8,872 bases of DNA from Alphaproteobacteria bacterium. GTDB lineage: Bacteria > Pseudomonadota > Alphaproteobacteria > Puniceispirillales > Puniceispirillaceae. Position numbers and translations under genes: made by a program. How positions within the stretch are numbered: the first letter of the stretch is position 1; every line of letters begins with the position of its first letter. The stretch lies in the NCBI GenBank assembly GCA_011524805.1, contig WTJO01000159.1:1-8872 (forward strand). Reading direction: 5' to 3'. Under the pieces are notes generated by a model that was given only the letters and a program-made list of their open reading frames with translations, did no database searches and was not told the DNA's origin. This document shows positions 6,158 to 8,872 of the stretch, piece by piece.

Positions 6158-6201
6158 GCTGTTCTTTCTCATATTCTGCGTCTGGCCCGTTTCCTTGCAA
6201 C

Positions 6202-6214
6202 TGGTACTGTACCA
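6202..6214 (-). other. Small inverted repeat at the predicted murA transcript start
   Basis: TGGTA (6202-6206) and TACCA (6210-6214) pair around a 3-base loop. The predicted transcription start of the murA promoter falls about 7 bases after its -10, near 6214, so this hairpin would be the very 5' end of the mRNA. There it could slow decay, or the site could bind a regulator. Five base pairs is short, and chance is possible. Confidence 0.3.
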
Positions 6215-6220
6215 AGAGCC

Positions 6221-6248
6221 ATTATAGCTATCATCTATGCCTTGTCTG
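6221..6248 (-). promoter_or_regulatory. Candidate murA promoter
   Basis: On the minus strand a perfect TATAAT (6226-6221) follows CAGACA (6248-6243, 4 of 6 matches to the -35) after 16 bases. It overlaps the last codons of the small upstream gene (stop at 6237-6235) and would give murA a leader of about 55 bases. It suggests murA can be transcribed independently of that small gene. Confidence 0.5.
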
Positions 6249-6414
6249 ATGCTTGATTATCAGGGCGTTTACGTGCCCGTGCCTGTTGTTTGCGCCGAAA
6301 CAGATTTTCCCGCAACGCTGTTTCAAGCCGTTTTTGCCTGTCATTACCTGCCATCTCTTTCTGGCCGGAAACAGCCTGCTGTGATGACGATGTGTCGGTT
6401 TGTATTTTTGACAT
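6235..6414 (-). CDS. Small basic protein, conserved in alphaproteobacteria, unknown function
   Basis: A protein of 59 residues from ATG 6414. The first 24 residues are polar and rich in Ser, Thr and Gln. The core, NDRQKRLETALRENLFRRKQ (24-43) followed by QARARKR, is a predicted charged helix. I recall this pattern (RLxxALRENLxRRKxQARxR) from many short alphaproteobacterial proteins of unknown function, but could not search for it. There is no membrane segment or cysteine. The charge and helix suggest RNA, DNA or ribosome binding, which is inference. The open frame continues to a TTG at 6441, but ATG 6414 is the better start; AAGGAAA lies ahead of it at a longer-than-usual distance (about 14 bases). 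murA starts 77 bases downstream, and its promoter overlaps the 3' end of this gene. Confidence 0.65.
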   Translation of the reverse strand: MSKIQTDTSSSQQAVSGQKEMAGNDRQKRLETALRENLFRRKQQARARKRPDNQASDKA

Positions 6415-6520
6415 ATTTATACAAGATTTTCCTTGTTTCAAATTCTTAATCCTGTCTAGCCTGTTTCTGGAAGCGGGACAATTTATTTTCGACAGAAAAA
6501 CGATATACCGTTCACCAATC

Positions 6521-6554
6521 TGGCCAGTATCCTAGCCTATTTCACGGCTGGCCA
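6521..6554. repeat. Inverted repeat in the divergent intergenic region
   Basis: TGGCCAG (6521-6527) and CTGGCCA (6548-6554) are a perfect 7-base inverted repeat with a 20-base spacer. It lies between the small minus-strand gene (start 6414) and the TVP38 gene (start 6642). It could be a dyad operator or a weak hairpin; there is no T-run next to it. The rest of 6415-6625 shows no gene that I can support. Confidence 0.35.
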
Positions 6555-6625
6555 CCAATAAAAGACTGCCAGCAGATTAAGGCAAAAATATGCATCCTGA
6601 AGGCAACAGGAAGATAACAGACAGA

Positions 6626-6631
6626 TATAAT
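6626..6631 (+). promoter_or_regulatory. -10 box of the TVP38/oxidoreductase operon; near-leaderless start
   Basis: A perfect TATAAT ends 10 bases before the ATG at 6642, which predicts a transcription start around 6637-6639 and a leader of only 3 to 5 bases. The -35 region is poor (GCAACA at 6603-6608 with a 17-base spacer, 3 of 6 matches). No Shine-Dalgarno sequence lies in the usual place: the nearest AGGAAG is about 30 bases from the ATG, and an in-frame TAA at 6615-6617 excludes a longer protein. Both facts fit a leaderless mRNA. Confidence 0.5.
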
Positions 6632-6641
6632 AGACAGTATC

Positions 6642-7370
6642 ATGACAACTCTTAGCTCGATAAAACGCTTTATTCTGCCAGCCTGCCTGATAGCTGGCCT
6701 TATCCTGTTTTTTGCGACAGGCCTGCATCAAAAAATTTCGTTTCAGCAGCTTGCCCAGTCCTATGGCGAGATAAAGCTGTTTGTTACCGAACAGCGCGTA
6801 CTGGCACTGATGATATTTTTTACTGTCTATTTTCTGGCTGTTGCCATGTCCCTGCCAATTGCCAGTTTGCTAACCCTTTCAGGTGGCGCCATTTTTGGCT
6901 GGTGGGCGGCACTTATCATTATTACGGCGGCCACTGCCGGTGCAGGGCTGGTCTTTCTGGCCGCAAAGAGCCTGTTACGGGACTGGCTGAAACAGAAAAC
7001 AGGCGCATTTATGCAGAAACTGGAGACAGGTTTCAGAAAAAACGGATTTTCCTATCTGCTTGCCCTGCGGCTGATACCTGCGGCGCCGTTCTGGGTTGTG
7101 AATATTATTCCTGCGCTGGTGGGGATGCGGTTCTCGACATTTATGCTGGCCACCTTTGTCGGTATTGCCCCCGGCACGCTGGTATATGTCGGGGTGGCAC
7201 AGGGGTTTGATCTGATCCTTGCACAGGGCAAAGTGCCTGATCTGTCCTTGCTGAAAGAACCAAAAATTATCCTGCCATTAGTGGCATTGGGGGTGATGTC
7301 CCTGCTGCCGGTCGCACTTGACCATCTCAAAAAGAAAAAGGGAGCTGGCGATGAAAACATTAATAGCTGA
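6642..7370 (+). CDS. TVP38/TMEM64 (VTT domain, DedA superfamily) membrane protein
   Basis: A protein of 242 residues in the inner membrane. Related VTT/DedA proteins are thought to move lipids or act in membrane homeostasis; the substrate of this one is unknown. Hydrophobic segments are near 10-28, 53-75, 89-108, 165-185 and 208-226. The family landmarks are LTLSGGAIFGWW (77-88, a re-entrant-type Gly-rich loop), the amphipathic stretch 110-135 and the conserved FSYLLALRLIPAAPFWVVN (136-154), with R143 and the following prolines. The C-terminus is basic (HLKKKKG). Its last 20 bases overlap the start of the FAD oxidoreductase gene in another frame, so the two are one operon with coupled translation. 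The start ATG has no Shine-Dalgarno sequence but a TATAAT just ahead. The family is certain; the role in redox metabolism is inferred from the partner. Confidence 0.9.
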   Translation: MTTLSSIKRFILPACLIAGLILFFATGLHQKISFQQLAQSYGEIKLFVTEQRVLALMIFFTVYFLAVAMSLPIASLLTLSGGAIFGWWAALIIITAATAGAGLVFLAAKSLLRDWLKQKTGAFMQKLETGFRKNGFSYLLALRLIPAAPFWVVNIIPALVGMRFSTFMLATFVGIAPGTLVYVGVAQGFDLILAQGKVPDLSLLKEPKIILPLVALGVMSLLPVALDHLKKKKGAGDENINS

Positions 7371-8799
7371 CATATGTGTTATAGGTGGCGGTTCGGGTGG
7401 ATTATCTGTTGCGGCGGGCGCGGCACAGCTTGGCGCCAGCACTGTCCTGTTTGAACGTGACAGAATGGGCGGCGATTGTCTGAATACAGGCTGTGTGCCC
7501 TCAAAAGCCTTGCTGGCGGCAGGTAAATCTGCGGCCGCCATGGCTGGAAAGCCGGTAATGGGCGTGCCTGCGGCCACAGATCATCAGCTAGATTTCGGCA
7601 AAACACATGCCCATATCCATGATGTTATTGCCTCTATCGCCCCGCATGATTCAATCGAACGCTTTGAAGGGCTGGGCGTTACTGTCCTGCCATATGAAGC
7701 TAGATTCTCATCTGCTGATACGGTGACGGCCGTTGACAAGACAGGCCAGCAGATTGAGGTTAAAGCACGCTATTTTGTAGTGGCTACTGGCTCTCATCCG
7801 TGGACACCGCCAATTAACGGGCTTGATAGTGTCAGCTATCTGACCAATGAGACGATATTTTCACTTTCCGACTGTCCCGAACATTTGCTGATTATTGGCG
7901 GCGGACCTATCGGGGTCGAGATGGCACAGGCGCACAGGCGGCTAGGTGCGAGGGTCAGCCTGATAGATGTCGGGCCAATCATGTTTAGAGATGATCCTGA
8001 GCTTGTGGGCAGGCTGAAACGCTGTCTTGAAGCTGAGGGCGTAGAGATTTACGAGCATGTCAAAATAGAGGAAGTTACGCCGGCAAAAGGCGGCGGCATA
8101 TCTATCTCGCTATCGTCTGGCGAGGTGCTGGAAGGCTCGCATCTGCTAGCAGCGGTAGGCAGGCGCCCTAATATTGCAGGGCTTGATCTGGAAGCTGCCA
8201 ATATTAGCTATACCCCAAAAGGCATCACAACAGATAACAGGCTTAGAAGCTCAAATAAGCGGGTATTTGCGATTGGTGATGTAGCTGGCAGGCATCAATT
8301 CACCCATATGGCAGGCTATCATGCCTCTATTGTGATTAAGAATACCCTGTTCAAACTGCCTGCAAAATTATCTGAAGATGCTGTGCCCTATGTCACCTAT
8401 ACAGACCCCGAACTTGCCCATACAGGGCTAAGCTGGCCAGATGCGCAAAAACAGTTTTCAGCTGACGATATTCGCTGTGTTGACTGGGAGCTGAAGGAAA
8501 ATGATAGGGCCCGCGCCGAACGCCGCACAGAAGGCATGGTGCGCATTATCACCAATAAAAAGGGTCGGATTCTGGGGGCAACCATTCTTGCGCCGCATGC
8601 TGGCGAGATGATCCATAGCTGGACACTGGCTATCCAGAACAGGCTGGGCATGGCGGCAATGGCCAATACCATCGCTCCCTATCCAAGCTGGTCTGAGGCC
8701 TCAAAGCGGGCGGCAGGGGCATTTTTTACTGAAAAGCTGTTTAGCGAACGCACAAAAAAGCTAATCCGTGCGCTGATGATATTCTCGCCACACAGGTGA
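7351..8799 (+). CDS. MerA/Lpd-like FAD-dependent pyridine nucleotide-disulfide oxidoreductase
   Basis: A protein of 482 residues. The domains in order are: FAD-binding GGGSGG (12-17); redox disulfide GGDCLNTGCVPSK (40-52) with C43 and C48; NAD(P)-binding GGGPIG (183-188) with an acidic residue (D206) ending the next strand, favouring NADH; second FAD motif VFAIGDVAG (305-313); and the dimerisation domain from about 345. Where lipoamide dehydrogenase and glutathione reductase have a catalytic His before P-T-x-x-E, this protein has Y444 in YPSWSE (444-449), as in MerA. It lacks MerA's N-terminal heavy-metal domain and C-terminal cysteine pair, so mercuric reduction is not supported and the substrate is unknown. 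ATG 7351 has a GGGAG 6 bases ahead; the TTG at 7318 was rejected. The gene overlaps the TVP38 gene by 20 bases. Confidence 0.92.
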   Translation: MKTLIADICVIGGGSGGLSVAAGAAQLGASTVLFERDRMGGDCLNTGCVPSKALLAAGKSAAAMAGKPVMGVPAATDHQLDFGKTHAHIHDVIASIAPHDSIERFEGLGVTVLPYEARFSSADTVTAVDKTGQQIEVKARYFVVATGSHPWTPPINGLDSVSYLTNETIFSLSDCPEHLLIIGGGPIGVEMAQAHRRLGARVSLIDVGPIMFRDDPELVGRLKRCLEAEGVEIYEHVKIEEVTPAKGGGISISLSSGEVLEGSHLLAAVGRRPNIAGLDLEAANISYTPKGITTDNRLRSSNKRVFAIGDVAGRHQFTHMAGYHASIVIKNTLFKLPAKLSEDAVPYVTYTDPELAHTGLSWPDAQKQFSADDIRCVDWELKENDRARAERRTEGMVRIITNKKGRILGATILAPHAGEMIHSWTLAIQNRLGMAAMANTIAPYPSWSEASKRAAGAFFTEKLFSERTKKLIRALMIFSPHR

Positions 8800-8835
8800 T
8801 GTCTGCTGGCAAAACCCCAGGCCACCGCAGAGATG

Positions 8836-8866
8836 AACACTGACTTGACCGGCAAGAGGCAGTGTT
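8836..8866 (+). terminator. Nested hairpin after the oxidoreductase gene, possible terminator
   Basis: AACACTG (8836-8842) pairs with CAGTGTT (8860-8866), and inside it CTTG (8844-8847) pairs with CAAG (8853-8856) around ACCGG. The structure lies 37 bases after the stop codon, where a terminator is expected. Only GTAGAT follows before the window ends, so no T-run is visible and the call is weak. Nothing else is seen in 8800-8872. Confidence 0.35.
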
Positions 8867-8872
8867 GTAGAT

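Noticed and set aside
6158..6172. Upstream ATG for murA at 6172
   Set aside because: The start at 6157 matches E. coli residue numbers for K22 and C115 and has GAGAAAG at a good distance. The longer start cannot be excluded.
6537..6731. 64-codon minus-strand open frame overlapping the TVP38 start
   Set aside because: Half of it is antisense to the TVP38 gene, its Cys/Tyr-rich product matches nothing I know, and it has no ribosome site.
7318..7350. TTG start of the oxidoreductase at 7318
   Set aside because: ATG 7351 has a strong GGGAG and gives the normal short lead-in to the FAD motif. The longer form would add a Lys/Arg-rich segment read from the TVP38 tail.
7351..8799. Annotation as true mercuric reductase (merA)
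   Set aside because: There is no N-terminal heavy-metal-binding domain, no C-terminal vicinal cysteines and no mer genes nearby.
8833..8872. Start of a new gene at ATG 8833
   Set aside because: Only 13 codons are visible, the ribosome site is weak, and the nested inverted repeat overlaps it.
1..8872. CRISPR array, insertion sequence, prophage or defence system
   Set aside because: I found no regularly spaced repeats, transposase, integrase, terminal repeats or known defence proteins. All genes fit core alphaproteobacterial families.

Overview
The window looks like a chromosomal segment of an alphaproteobacterium with middling GC (about half, by eye). The evidence is gene order: murA, a DUF2948 protein, a his gene, a UPF0262 protein, a low-molecular-weight phosphatase, infA, maf, a short RNase E/G, yacG and tRNA-Phe. 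This is a well-known alphaproteobacterial neighbourhood. hisG between DUF2948 and UPF0262 points towards Rhodospirillales-like or SAR116-like lineages rather than Rhizobiales or Rhodobacterales; that placement is inferred from remembered synteny, not from a search. I see no insertion sequence, phage gene, CRISPR array or other accessory island.

Layout. Positions 1-6414 read on the minus strand. From upstream to downstream in transcription order they are: a small basic protein (6414-6235), murA (6157-4907), DUF2948 (4882-4433), hisG (4389-3718), UPF0262 (3656-3147), LMW phosphatase (3135-2689), infA (2482-2264), maf (2239-1619), RNase E/G (1600-506), yacG (451-200) and tRNA-Phe (55 to beyond the left edge). 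Gaps inside the coding runs are 11 to 77 bases. The longer spaces are 2483-2688 (ahead of infA) and 56-199 (ahead of the tRNA). Each holds hairpins and promoter-like sequence, which suggests at least three transcription units: murA-DUF2948-hisG(-UPF0262-phosphatase), infA-maf-RNase E/G-yacG, and tRNA-Phe. Positions 6642-8799 read on the plus strand: a TVP38/TMEM64 (VTT-domain) membrane protein overlaps by 20 bases a MerA/Lpd-like FAD disulfide oxidoreductase. A divergent region of about 230 bases separates the two halves.

How the genes relate. The minus-strand block is housekeeping: cell-wall precursor synthesis (MurA), the first step of histidine synthesis (HisG), translation initiation (IF-1), nucleotide-pool or septation control (Maf), RNA processing (RNase E/G), gyrase regulation (YacG) and a tRNA. 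Two families of unknown function travel with it. The plus-strand pair probably forms a membrane-associated redox unit; the same two domains are known as a single fused protein in other bacteria.

Most notable points: hisD is missing from its expected place beside hisG; the TVP38 gene has a perfect TATAAT only 10 bases ahead of its ATG, so its mRNA should be leaderless or nearly so; the TVP38/oxidoreductase pair is translationally coupled; a 12-base perfect palindrome sits between candidate promoter boxes ahead of infA, next to a hairpin with T-runs; and a CTGCCTG/CAGGCAG heptamer is over-represented. I found no clearly undescribed system.
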